A stretch of 64,000 bases of DNA from Rubrivivax sp. (lineage in GTDB: Bacteria > Pseudomonadota > Gammaproteobacteria > Burkholderiales > Burkholderiaceae_C), in the NCBI GenBank assembly GCA_027485165.1, contig JAIXRN010000090.1:47688-111687 (forward strand), read 5' to 3'. A program made the position numbers and the translations under genes. Below, piece after piece: positions 25,382 through 33,814 of the stretch (its first letter is position 1; the number at the start of each line of letters is the position of its first letter). Under the pieces are notes generated by a model, which worked only from the letters and a program-made list of their open reading frames with translations, ran no database searches and had not been told where the DNA came from.

Positions 25382-26853
25382 GGCTTGGTGCCCAGCATGC
25401 GCGTGGCCAGGCGCTGGGCTGCAGGCGGCAGCAGCTTGGCCAGCAGCGGCCGCAGTTCGTCCAGCAGGGGGTGCTGCACCCAGCGCATGCCGGCCATCCA
25501 GGCCAGCAGGCCCAGGCCCAGCACCACCACGAGCGCCAGCGCGTCAGGCCAGCCATCGGGCAGGGTGAAGCGCAGCACCAGCACGGTGGCCCAGGGCAGC
25601 AGGCAGGCCTGCAGCGTCTGCCCCAGGCTGCGCAGCAGCTCGCGCACATGCAGGCCCAGGTAGCGGCGCATCTGCCAGATCGGGAAGGCCGTGCTCAGCA
25701 CGTCGGCCAGCGCGATGGCGACCGCGAAGTGCCAGAGCTCGGCCACGCCGAAAAGCGCCACGGCCGCCACGCGCGCGGCCAGGTCCACGGCCGACGCCTG
25801 CCCGGCCAGGTAGGGCCGGCCCACGGCCGTCAGTGAAGCAGACGTCAGGCACACCAGCAGCCGCGCCGCGAAGCCGACCGCCAGGATGCTGGCCAGCGGC
25901 GCCGCGGCCAGCCACTGGTCGCCGTAGAGCACGTGGATGACTTCCTTGCTGAACAGCGCCAGGCCCATGAACACCGGCCAGCCGATCATGCACACCAGGT
26001 TCAGGCCACGAATGATGATGGGCCCCAGGGCGGTGCCTTCGTGGTGGCTGCGCGCCAGGAAGGGCAGGGTGGTGTAGCTGACGGCGGGCCAGATCATCTG
26101 CCCCAGCAGCCCCATCAAGCCGTTGGCGCGGCTGAACAGGCCCACGCTGGTGGCACCGCTGAGCTTGCCCAGCAGCAGGTCCGGCACGGATTGGTTCACT
26201 TTTTCCAGGAAGCTGCCCAGCAGCGAACCGCCCCCGAAATGCAGCAGGCTGCGCCAGTGCAGCAGGCTCAGCCGCCCAGGCAGCCGGCCAGAACGCATGA
26301 CGAGGTGCGCGGCGATGGTGGCGGCGATGTTGGCGAAGTTGGCCCAGGCCAGCGCCATGTAGCCGAAGTCCAGCGCCGCCAGCACCAGGCAGCACACGGC
26401 ATAGGCCACCGTGCCCACGGCGCCGATGACGGCCTGCTTGCCGGCCTGCAGGTCGCGCGCCAGCAGGCCGTAGAAATACGAAGCGAACGGCACGATCAGG
26501 AAGCTCAGGCAAAACACCCGCATCACGCGGCCCACGCCCGGTTCGTTGAAGAAAGCGGCTACCGGTCCGCTCAGCAGGTACATCGCCGCCGCAGTGCCCC
26601 AGGACGTGATGAGCAGGAAGCTCAGGGCCGATGCGCGCTTGTCGTCGTCCAGCTCGGGTTCGCGCTGCAGGTAGGTGGTGACGCCGAAGTCGCGGAACAG
26701 CGCGGCGATGTTGGCAAACATCACCGTCATCGAAAAGATGCCCACATCGGCTGGCGACAGCAGGCGTGCCAGCACCAGGGTGACAGCGAAGTGCACCAGG
26801 GTCATCGCGTTCGACGACAGGAACATGATGCCCAGCGCGCGGCGGGCGTTCAC
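25378..26853 (-). CDS. Wzx-type polysaccharide flippase (MOP superfamily)
   Basis: A 491-residue polytopic membrane protein with about 12-14 hydrophobic segments and a GTG start. The N-terminus ALGIMFLSSNAMTLVHFAVT, ARLLSPADVGIFSMTVMFAN and FRDFGVTTYLQ are typical of Wzx/RfbX oligosaccharide-lipid flippases. It would move undecaprenyl-linked repeat units across the inner membrane. It is followed by GT genes in overlap and preceded by a 148-base gap, so it may have its own promoter. The second flippase at 27002 is clearly related (same N-terminal motifs), suggesting an old duplication. Confidence 0.9.
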   Translation of the reverse strand: MNARRALGIMFLSSNAMTLVHFAVTLVLARLLSPADVGIFSMTVMFANIAALFRDFGVTTYLQREPELDDDKRASALSFLLITSWGTAAAMYLLSGPVAAFFNEPGVGRVMRVFCLSFLIVPFASYFYGLLARDLQAGKQAVIGAVGTVAYAVCCLVLAALDFGYMALAWANFANIAATIAAHLVMRSGRLPGRLSLLHWRSLLHFGGGSLLGSFLEKVNQSVPDLLLGKLSGATSVGLFSRANGLMGLLGQMIWPAVSYTTLPFLARSHHEGTALGPIIIRGLNLVCMIGWPVFMGLALFSKEVIHVLYGDQWLAAAPLASILAVGFAARLLVCLTSASLTAVGRPYLAGQASAVDLAARVAAVALFGVAELWHFAVAIALADVLSTAFPIWQMRRYLGLHVRELLRSLGQTLQACLLPWATVLVLRFTLPDGWPDALALVVVLGLGLLAWMAGMRWVQHPLLDELRPLLAKLLPPAAQRLATRMLGTKP

Positions 26854-27001
26854 CGGCGGCTCCAGTGCGGCATGGGGGTGGGGGCTTTGGGCGTGCGGGC
26901 CTGCGCTGTCGGGCAGGGTTCGCGGCGGGCCGCGGCAGGGGCGGCTGGCGACATCCTCAAATTATCGTCGTCAGGCACTGCGCGGCGGCCCAGACCAGCG
27001 T
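26854..27001 (-). promoter_or_regulatory. intergenic break inside the minus-strand run, AT-rich patch
   Basis: This 148-base gap is the largest interruption in an otherwise overlapping gene run. On the minus strand it contains ACGATAATTTGAGG (about 26955-26968), whose GATAAT resembles a -10 element for the first flippase. No convincing -35 is seen. Confidence 0.35.
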
Positions 27002-28444
27002 TCAGGCGCGGGAAGATGTCGCGCCGGGCCGCAGGCGCTGCAGTTCGGCCAGCGCCGGGTGCGACAGGGCCCGCGCCGCCGCCCACCAGCCCCCGGCTGC
27101 CGCCGCGGCCGCCAGGGCGCCGGCCAGCGGCTGCGGCGCGCCGGCTGCCCGTGCCGCCCACCAGGCAACAGCGGCCAGGCTGGTGCAGGCAGCCGCAGCG
27201 GCAGCACTGCCAGCACTGGCGCGCCCGGCCTGGCGCAAGCCGTAGCCCAGGTGCTGGCGCGCCAGCCAGGCCGTCACCCCCAGCGCCAGCAGGTCGGCCA
27301 GCGCCAGCAGCATGGCGAACTGCTGCAGCCCCCCGTGTGAAAAGGCCAGCAGCACGCCCACGCGCGCAGCCAGGGTCGCCCCCACGGCCAGTGCCGCCAG
27401 CCCGGGCCTGCCGATGCCGTGCAGGCCCTTGGGCACCAGGGCCCAGGGCAGGCGCGCGGCAGCGGACAGCGCGAGCCAGGCCACCAGCGGCGCCGCCGGC
27501 AGCCAGGTGGCGCCGTACAGCAGGCCGATCAGCGGTTCCGCGAACATCGCCATCAGCGCCAGCGCTGGCCAGGCCACGGCCGTCACCAGGCAGGCGCCCT
27601 GGGCCAGCAGCGGGCCCAGGGGCTGGTCGGCATGGTGGCTGCGTGCCAGCACCGGGCCGGCGGTGTACTGGATGGTGGGCTGCAGTGCCTGCTGCAGCAG
27701 GCCCACCAGACCGGCGGCGCGGCTGAACAGGCCGACTTCGTGCGTGCCGGCCGTCTTGCCCAGCACCAGGTCGGGCACCGATTGCTGCGCCACCTGCAGC
27801 AGGTGTTCTGCCGTGGCCCCGGTGCCGAAGCGCAGCGGCCCGCCCCAGCCGCGCAGCCGCGGCCGTAGCGTGCGCGCCGCAGGCGCCAGCCAGGCCGACA
27901 GCAGCACCGTGGCCAGCAGGTTGGCCAGGTTGGCCCAGGCCGGCGCCAGGTGGGCCGCACCCGCCCAGGCCGTGCCGATGCCCACCCCCATGTGCACGAT
28001 GGCCCCGCACAGGCCGATGGTGGCGCTGCGCCCGGCCTGCAGGTCGCGGCTCAGGCTGGCGCCCAGCACATTGACATAAGGCACGAGCAGGAAGCTCAGG
28101 CACAGCACCCACAGCACCTGCTGGATTTCGGCCTGGCCATACCAGCGCGCAAACGGCCCGCTGGCGGCCAGCAGGGCCAGCGCCAGCACGCCCCCGGTGC
28201 ACAGCGTCAGCCCCAGTGCGGCGCCCAGGTCGGCGCTGTCCAGGCTGCGCTTTTGCACCAGGTAGGACTGCGCGCCCAGGTCGCGGAACACCGCCACCAG
28301 GTTCACCAGCACCACGGCAATCGAAAACGCGCCAATGTCGGCCGGCGTGAGCAGCCGTGCCAGCACCAGGCTGCTGACGAAGCCGATGGCCATGCCGGCA
28401 TTGCTGGCCAGCAGCGTCACCCACACTGAGCGGCGGATGTTCAC
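27002..28444 (-). CDS. second Wzx-type polysaccharide flippase (MOP superfamily)
   Basis: A 480-residue polytopic membrane protein. The start is the GTG at 28442-28444, overlapping the upstream stop as GTGA. The N-terminus NIRRSVWVTLLASNAGMAIG aligns in pattern with the other flippase, as do ARLLTPADIGAFSIAVVLVN and FRDLGAQSYLVQKRSLDSADL. The C-terminal third is very Ala-rich. It is probably a lipid-linked-oligosaccharide translocator. Two flippases in one locus suggest two repeat-unit substrates or a heteromeric or divergent pair. Confidence 0.87.
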   Translation of the reverse strand: MNIRRSVWVTLLASNAGMAIGFVSSLVLARLLTPADIGAFSIAVVLVNLVAVFRDLGAQSYLVQKRSLDSADLGAALGLTLCTGGVLALALLAASGPFARWYGQAEIQQVLWVLCLSFLLVPYVNVLGASLSRDLQAGRSATIGLCGAIVHMGVGIGTAWAGAAHLAPAWANLANLLATVLLSAWLAPAARTLRPRLRGWGGPLRFGTGATAEHLLQVAQQSVPDLVLGKTAGTHEVGLFSRAAGLVGLLQQALQPTIQYTAGPVLARSHHADQPLGPLLAQGACLVTAVAWPALALMAMFAEPLIGLLYGATWLPAAPLVAWLALSAAARLPWALVPKGLHGIGRPGLAALAVGATLAARVGVLLAFSHGGLQQFAMLLALADLLALGVTAWLARQHLGYGLRQAGRASAGSAAAAAACTSLAAVAWWAARAAGAPQPLAGALAAAAAAGGWWAAARALSHPALAELQRLRPGATSSRA

Positions 28445-29598
28445 CGCCGGGGCCCCCGCCAGCGCGCCAGCGCGCGCCGCGCCTGCAGGGCCCGGCCGCG
28501 CAGCGTGGCCGGGTTCAGGGCTTCCAGGCCCCAGCGTTCGCGGCGCTGGGCCATCCACTGCTGCTTGTAGGGTTCGTCGCCCATGCCGTAGTCGATCTCG
28601 GTCACGGCCGGGTCGGCCAGCACCTGCTGCATCAGCTGGGCTGTCAGCAGCGTGCCGGGGGAATAGCTGGCGGCGTCTTCACGGTAGGCCAGCTTGTAGA
28701 TGTGGGCGCGTGGCGGCTGCACCAGCCACAGCTGCGCCGCCACGGGCTGTGCGCCCAGCCAGGCCAGGCCCAGGCGCAGCCAGCCCTGCGCCGCGGCAGC
28801 GCGCGCCAGCCCGGGCAGGAAGCCCGGGTGGGGTTCGGCGCCCTTCCAGCTGTGGGCGTAGACGCTGTCGTAGGCGGCCAGTGCCGCGTCCAGCCCGGCG
28901 GCCCCGGTGACGAATTCAAAGCGCCCTCCAGCGCGGACGAAGCGCCGGCCCATGCGCGCCGCGGTGTTGCGCAGCGCGCCTTCGCGCGACGCCCAGTAGG
29001 CCGGCCAGCGTTCGCTGCCGCCGGGTGGCAGGGGCAGGTGCCAGTTGCCGAAGCAGAAGTAGGGCTGCGTGCGCCAGCCGGCAGCGGCCAGGCCCTGCTG
29101 CAGGGCCTGCGCCTGCGGGCTGGCCAGGTCCAGCGGGCCCAGCTGCAGGCTGTCCAGGGGCAGGGGTTGGCGCTGCCGCAGGGTGTCGCCGGTAGCGGGG
29201 TCTGGGCCGGGCGACGCCTGCAGCGACGCCGACAGCTGGCCGCCAACGCGCAGGCCCTGCAGCAGGGCGCACCAATCGCTGGCGCTGGCATCGTCGGCGC
29301 TGGCGGGGTGGGCCAGGGGGCTGTAGTAGTTGGCCAGCGACTGGGCGCGTCGCGTTGCGCGCCCCGTGCCGGCGGCAGGCAGCAGCAGGGGCAGCACCAG
29401 GCGCGCGGCGCCGGCGCGCGCCAGTACGGCGTAGCCGGGCTGTTGCGGCGCGAAGCTGACCTCGTGCGCCAGGTTGTCCAGCCAGGCCGGATGGCGGTAG
29501 GGGTCGCTGGCGCCCGCCTGCTGCAGCAGCTGCAGGGCCGTGGGCGGCAGGTCGGCCAGCTGCGCGTGCCAGGACAGGGTGCAGGCGGCGGCCGTCAT
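28441..29598 (-). CDS. GNAT/FemAB-like acyltransferase
   Basis: A 385-residue protein with a start ATG at 29596-29598 overlapping the hydrolase-1 stop. The second half is GNAT-like (Acetyltransf_6): WPAYWASREGALRNTAARMG, LRLGLAWLGAQPVAAQLWLV, KLAYREDAASYSPGTLL and TEIDYGMGDEPYKQQW, the last typical of proteins grouped with cellulose/EPS acetylation (BcsL-like). Probable acyl or aminoacyl transfer to sugar precursors is inferred. It is distinct from the TIGR03019-type protein at 5069. Confidence 0.8.
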   Translation of the reverse strand: MTAAACTLSWHAQLADLPPTALQLLQQAGASDPYRHPAWLDNLAHEVSFAPQQPGYAVLARAGAARLVLPLLLPAAGTGRATRRAQSLANYYSPLAHPASADDASASDWCALLQGLRVGGQLSASLQASPGPDPATGDTLRQRQPLPLDSLQLGPLDLASPQAQALQQGLAAAGWRTQPYFCFGNWHLPLPPGGSERWPAYWASREGALRNTAARMGRRFVRAGGRFEFVTGAAGLDAALAAYDSVYAHSWKGAEPHPGFLPGLARAAAAQGWLRLGLAWLGAQPVAAQLWLVQPPRAHIYKLAYREDAASYSPGTLLTAQLMQQVLADPAVTEIDYGMGDEPYKQQWMAQRRERWGLEALNPATLRGRALQARRALARWRGPRR

Positions 29599-30557
29599 CG
29601 CACGGACGGGCCTGGCCCCGGCGCCGCTGGGCCCGTGGCGGACAGGGCCGCTGCGCCAGTGGCCTGCAGCGCTGCCAGACTGGCGGCCATCAGCGCGGCG
29701 TCGGCGGCCGGGCTGCTGAAGGTGTGGTCGGCATCGGCAATGCGCTGCACCGGCCAGGGCGGGTGCGGGCCGTGGCGGGCGCGCAATGCCGTGGCGAATT
29801 CCTGCGCCGTCAGGTCGGCGTCGGCCAGCAGCAGGTGCGCGGGCAGGCCGCAGCTGTCCAGGCTGTCCAGAACCTGGTCGGCCAGGGTGCTGGCGGGTGT
29901 GAGGGTGGACGCGCTGGCCGTGGTGCTGGTGTGGATGCGGGTACCCGTGCTCACCCCGGCGCCGTGGCCACCAGCCGGTGCCGCACGCGCCAGCCGCCGC
30001 TGTTCGCGCCAGCTTTGCAGTGCCGCCAGGCCCACGCCGCCGCGCAGCAGCTTGCGCCAGAAGTCGGCCTGCAGCAGGCGGCGGCGGTAGTAGTGGTCCA
30101 GCCGGGCGCGGGCCAGGGTCTGTTCGCTGCGCACCCAGGGGTTGACCAGGCAGACGCCGGCCACGCGCGGGTCGCGTCGGCGCTGCAGGTACAGCGCGAC
30201 GGCGGTGGCAGCGTCGCACAGCCCCCACAGCAGCGCGCGTTGCAGGCCCGGCCGCTGCACCAGCAGGCCGCCGATGGCGGCGTCGATGTCGTCGTCGATG
30301 TCGGTGTACGGGCGCGGCTGGCCGCTGCTGTCGCCCATGCCGCGCAGGTCGAAGCGCAGCGCCGGGTGGCCGGCTTGCGCCGCCAGCCGGGCCAGCCGGG
30401 TGAACTGGCGGTGGCTGCCGGTGCGCACCTGCGGCCCGCCGACCACGATCACCAGGCCCAGGCCTGCCGCGGCGGCCGGCGCGGTGGCCGCCGGGTGGCT
30501 GATGACCGCCACCAGCCGGTCGCCCTGGCAGGGCAGCAGCAGCCCTTCTTCACGCAT
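29595..30557 (-). CDS. exosortase A-associated hydrolase 1 (alpha/beta fold, TIGR03100-like)
   Basis: A 320-residue alpha/beta hydrolase. It starts at ATG 30555-30557, overlapping the hydrolase-2 stop by 8 bases. GGPQVRTGSHRQFTRLAR (40-57) marks the oxyanion-loop region and ALRFDLRGMGDSSGQ follows. The nucleophile elbow reads WGLCDAATA with Cys114 where Ser is usual. A catalytic His candidate lies in ADADHTFSS near the C-terminus. A Thr/Ser-rich insert (about residues 205-235) is unusual. It is encoded beside the ACP, ligase and decarboxylase, so thioester or acyl-transfer chemistry is plausible. Confidence 0.88.
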   Translation of the reverse strand: MREEGLLLPCQGDRLVAVISHPAATAPAAAAGLGLVIVVGGPQVRTGSHRQFTRLARLAAQAGHPALRFDLRGMGDSSGQPRPYTDIDDDIDAAIGGLLVQRPGLQRALLWGLCDAATAVALYLQRRRDPRVAGVCLVNPWVRSEQTLARARLDHYYRRRLLQADFWRKLLRGGVGLAALQSWREQRRLARAAPAGGHGAGVSTGTRIHTSTTASASTLTPASTLADQVLDSLDSCGLPAHLLLADADLTAQEFATALRARHGPHPPWPVQRIADADHTFSSPAADAALMAASLAALQATGAAALSATGPAAPGPGPSVR

Positions 30558-31503
30558 GGCGTGGCGGGCAGGCGGCCAGCAGGGCCTGGGTGGTGGCGTC
30601 CAGCAGCGCCGGCACGACGTCGATTTCTGCGCTGCGCCAGAAGGCGGGTCCGGGCAGGCTGAGGTGGCGGAAAGCCGCGGCGCTGCGGGCCCAGGTGCCT
30701 GCTGCGGCAGGTGGAGCGGGCTGAACGGGCGGGGCAGCAGGCGCGGGCGCGGCGGCGGCAGGTGCGGGTTCAGCGGCTGCGGTCGCCGGGTCGTGAAGGT
30801 CCAGCCAGATGGTGGACGGGGCGGCCGGCGGTGGGTCCAGCCGGGTGGCTCGCAGGGCTTGCAGCAGTTCGGGGTGGAAGTGGTAGCCGCCGGCTTGCAG
30901 CGCGGTGGCCGGGGTACGGGTGGGGTGTAGGCCTTGGGCGTGCGCGCCGCCGGCGTGGGCCGCCGTGCCGCCCGCCGCTGCATCGGCCGCTGCCGGCCGT
31001 GGCGGGCTTTTCAGCAGCCCGGCCACCCGCTGCATGCGCTGCCAGGGCCGTAGCGCCTGGTCGCCGCTGGCCACGGGTTGCCACAGCAGCAGGCCGTCGA
31101 CGCCGATCACCCTGCCTGCCCTGTCGACGGCGTCACTTGGCCCCTGCTGTGGCTGCAGCGCCTGCGCGGCCAACAGGGCGCCGGCGCGGTGGCCCCACAG
31201 CCACAGCGGCGCGCCGGGGTGGCGGGCCCTCAGCCAGGCCTGCGCCGTGGCCAGGTCTTGCAGCCACAGCGGCCAGCGTGCGTCGGCAAATTCGCCGGCG
31301 CTGTCGCCGCAGCCGTGCAGGTCGGGCTGCAGCACCGCAAAGCCGGCCTGCGCCAGGGCCCGCGCTTGCAGGGCGGCCATGCGCCGCGATTTGTTCATTT
31401 CCTCGGCCAGGGCGTGCACGAACACCAGGGCCGCGCGCGCGGCGGGGCCGGCCGGCCGGTGGTGCAGGGCGAACAGGGCCCCGGTGGGGCTGTCCAGGTG
31501 CAT
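30550..31503 (-). CDS. exosortase A-associated hydrolase 2 (alpha/beta fold, TIGR03101-like)
   Basis: A 317-residue alpha/beta hydrolase-fold protein from the ATG at 31501-31503; an in-frame TTG at 31533 would add 10 residues. Motifs are LVFVHALAEEMNKSRRMAAL, QPDLHGCGDSAGEF and the elbow LWGHRAGALL, where the nucleophile position appears to be Arg. The middle to C-terminal part has long Ala/Pro-rich inserts. It lies between the ACP and hydrolase 1. With no canonical Ser it may be a binding rather than a hydrolysing member; that is inference. Confidence 0.82.
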   Translation of the reverse strand: MHLDSPTGALFALHHRPAGPAARAALVFVHALAEEMNKSRRMAALQARALAQAGFAVLQPDLHGCGDSAGEFADARWPLWLQDLATAQAWLRARHPGAPLWLWGHRAGALLAAQALQPQQGPSDAVDRAGRVIGVDGLLLWQPVASGDQALRPWQRMQRVAGLLKSPPRPAAADAAAGGTAAHAGGAHAQGLHPTRTPATALQAGGYHFHPELLQALRATRLDPPPAAPSTIWLDLHDPATAAAEPAPAAAAPAPAAPPVQPAPPAAAGTWARSAAAFRHLSLPGPAFWRSAEIDVVPALLDATTQALLAACPPRHA

Positions 31504-31552
31504 CACCTGGACTGGGGGCAGCGGGGCCTGCAAGCGGCGCGCGCCCGGCGCT

Positions 31553-31834
31553 TCAGCGCGGCAGCTGCGCGCTGATGAAGTCGCTCAGGCTGCCCAGGCT
31601 GGCGAAGGTGGCGGCGCTGAGGTCTGACTCGTCGAGCGTGATGTCGAAGCGCTCTTCGATCGCGGTCAGCAGGCTGACGACGGCCATCGAATCGAGTTCG
31701 GGCACCGCGCCCAGCAACAGGGTGTCACGTTGCGCCGGCAGCCGGGTGGCAGGCAGGGCCAGGGCTTGCTGCAGCAGCGCGGCCAGGGCGGGCAGCAGGG
31801 GGTCGGCGGGGTAGGTGGCAGCGGCGGAAGACAT
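31553..31834 (-). CDS. acyl carrier protein, XrtA-associated
   Basis: A 93-residue carrier protein from the ATG at 31832-31834 (a TTG lies two codons upstream). The phosphopantetheine site is the Ser in PELDSMAVVSLLTAIEE, followed by acidic helix III (FDITLDESDLSAATFASLGSL). It is the first gene of the minus-strand run and is divergent from the AMP-forming ligase, its likely loading enzyme. A -10-like TAGAAT lies six bases before the ATG, so the transcript may be leaderless. Confidence 0.92.
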   Translation of the reverse strand: MSSAAATYPADPLLPALAALLQQALALPATRLPAQRDTLLLGAVPELDSMAVVSLLTAIEERFDITLDESDLSAATFASLGSLSDFISAQLPR

Positions 31835-31840
31835 GGCCAA

Positions 31841-31846
31841 ATTCTA
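31841..31846 (-). promoter_or_regulatory. -10-like element (TAGAAT) six bases before the ACP start codon
   Basis: Read on the minus strand, TAGAAT is followed by TTGGCC and then the ATG at 31834, placing the expected start of transcription at the A of ATG. It lies in the 234-base divergent gap shared with the ligase gene at 32069; no clear -35 is visible. Confidence 0.5.
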
Positions 31847-32068
31847 GGTGGCGCCGCCCCGCTGCGCGGACGGCCGCGGCGGGGCTGTCGAATCGGTCAC
31901 GCAGGCCGCGCCTGGCGCTGGCCAGCCCCCAGCCGCGCTGCGTGTACGGGCAGGGCAGGGCTTCACAATCCCTGGCGCGGCGACGCTGGGCTCAAACGAC
32001 GCCTGAGCGCTTTGCATGGCCCTGCCCCGCGAACGGTCACCCCTGTTGCTGCCCTTGCCCTGCCCACG

Positions 32069-33814
32069 ATGCTGCCGCCGACGCCTCCATCGCCGCCTTT
32101 GTTGCCGACTCTGTTGCCCCTGCCGCCGCCCCCGGCGCAGCGGCTGCCGGACCTGCTGACCCAGGCCGCCCAGCGCAACGCCGACGCGGTAGCCCTGACG
32201 CTGGACGGCCGGCACTGGACCTACGGCGACCTGGCGCAGCAGATGGCGGCCACCGCCACCGCGCTGTCGGCCCGCGTGGCACCGGGCGCACGCGTCGCCA
32301 TCTGGCTGGACAAGCGGCTGGAATTCGTCCTGGGCTGCTTTGGCGCCGCGGCTGCCGGGGCGGTGTTCGTGCCGGTGAACCCGCAGCTCAAGCCGCAGCA
32401 GCTGGCCCATGTATTGGCCGACTGCAGCGCCAGCCTGCTGCTGACCACGCCATCCCGGCTGGCCCTGCTGCAGGGCCTGCTGCCGGCCGGCACGGGGCTG
32501 GTCTGCGTCTGCGTGGAAGACGGTGCGGGCAAGACCGATGTGAACCCGGCCCCGGGCCGGGCCCTGACTGCAGTGGCAGCCGACACCGCCGTCGTGGCCT
32601 GGGCAGACTTCCTGGCTGCCGCCCCCGCCCCCGCCCCCGCCGCCACAGCGATCGCCCTCGCCACCGCCCGGCCCCCCGCCAGCACGCTGGACACCGACCT
32701 CTGCGCCATCTTTTACACGTCCGGCAGCACCGGCCGCCCCAAGGGCGTGATGCTGTCGCACCGCAACCTGGTGTGTGGCGCCCACAGCGTGGCCAGCTAC
32801 CTGGGCAACCATCCTGGCGACAGCCTGCTGGCAGTGCTGCCGCTGTCTTTCGACGCCGGCTTCAGCCAGCTGACCACGGCCTTTGCCAGCGGCGCGCGCG
32901 TGGTGCTGCTGAACTACCTGCTGCCGGGCGACGTGCTGAAGGTGCTGGTGGCCGAGGGCATCACCGGCCTGACGGCCGTGCCGGCCCTGTATGCCCAGCT
33001 GCTGGCTGCGCCCTGGCCGGCCGCGGCGGCGTGCAGCCTGCGCTACTTCGCCAACACCGGGGGCAAGATGCCGCTGTCGGTGCTGGCCGGGCTGCGCCAG
33101 CGCTGGCCTGGCGCGGCGCCTGTCCTGATGTACGGGCTGACCGAGGCTTTCCGCTCGACCTACCTGCCGCCGGCCGAACTGGACCGCCGCCCCGGGTCCA
33201 TCGGCCGGGCGATCCCGAACGCGCAGATCCTGGTGCTGCGCGAAGACGGCCAGCCCTGCGCCCCGGGCGAACCGGGTGAACTGGTGCACCGCGGGCCGCT
33301 GGTGGCCCAGGGCTACTGGGGCGACCCCGCCACCACGGCGCTGCGCTTCAAGCCCCTGCCGGCCCACCTGCGCCCACCAGGGGCGGTGCTGCCCGAATAC
33401 GCCGTGTTTTCCGGTGACACCGTGTGCTGCGACGAAGAAGGCTTCCTCTTCTTCATCGGCCGGCAGGACGAGATGATCAAGACATCGGGCTACCGCGTCA
33501 GCCCGACCGAGGTCGAAGAAGTGCTGTACGCCAGCGGCGTGGTGCAGGAATGTGCCGTCTATGGCCTGCCGCACGACACCCTGGGCCAGGCCGTGCACGC
33601 CAGCGTGCTGCTGCCGGCCGGCACGGCCGACCCGGAAGCCGCTGTCCAACAGGCCCTGCTGCATTGCCGGCGCCAGCTGCCTTCGTGGATGGTGCCGCTG
33701 CGGCTGCAGCTGCACAGCGACAGCTTGCCACGCAACCCCAATGGCAAGCTGGACCGCCGTGCCCTGGCGGCGCAGGCCGCTGCCACCACGGCCGCCGAGG
33801 CCGGCCCCCCATGA
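32069..33814 (+). CDS. acyl-CoA ligase (AMP-forming), XrtA-associated (TIGR03098-like)
   Basis: A 581-residue ANL-superfamily adenylating enzyme. After a Pro-rich N-terminus it has LTLDGRHWTYGDLAQQM, the P-loop FYTSGSTGRPKGVMLS (about 215-230), YGLTEAFRS, SGDTVCCDEEGFLFFIGRQD and the C-terminal catalytic Lys in PRNPNGKLDR. It would adenylate a carboxylate and load it on the divergently encoded ACP. Its stop overlaps the decarboxylase start (ATGA). The substrate is unknown; coupling to a PLP decarboxylase suggests an amino-acid-derived unit. Confidence 0.92.
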   Translation: MLPPTPPSPPLLPTLLPLPPPPAQRLPDLLTQAAQRNADAVALTLDGRHWTYGDLAQQMAATATALSARVAPGARVAIWLDKRLEFVLGCFGAAAAGAVFVPVNPQLKPQQLAHVLADCSASLLLTTPSRLALLQGLLPAGTGLVCVCVEDGAGKTDVNPAPGRALTAVAADTAVVAWADFLAAAPAPAPAATAIALATARPPASTLDTDLCAIFYTSGSTGRPKGVMLSHRNLVCGAHSVASYLGNHPGDSLLAVLPLSFDAGFSQLTTAFASGARVVLLNYLLPGDVLKVLVAEGITGLTAVPALYAQLLAAPWPAAAACSLRYFANTGGKMPLSVLAGLRQRWPGAAPVLMYGLTEAFRSTYLPPAELDRRPGSIGRAIPNAQILVLREDGQPCAPGEPGELVHRGPLVAQGYWGDPATTALRFKPLPAHLRPPGAVLPEYAVFSGDTVCCDEEGFLFFIGRQDEMIKTSGYRVSPTEVEEVLYASGVVQECAVYGLPHDTLGQAVHASVLLPAGTADPEAAVQQALLHCRRQLPSWMVPLRLQLHSDSLPRNPNGKLDRRALAAQAAATTAAEAGPP

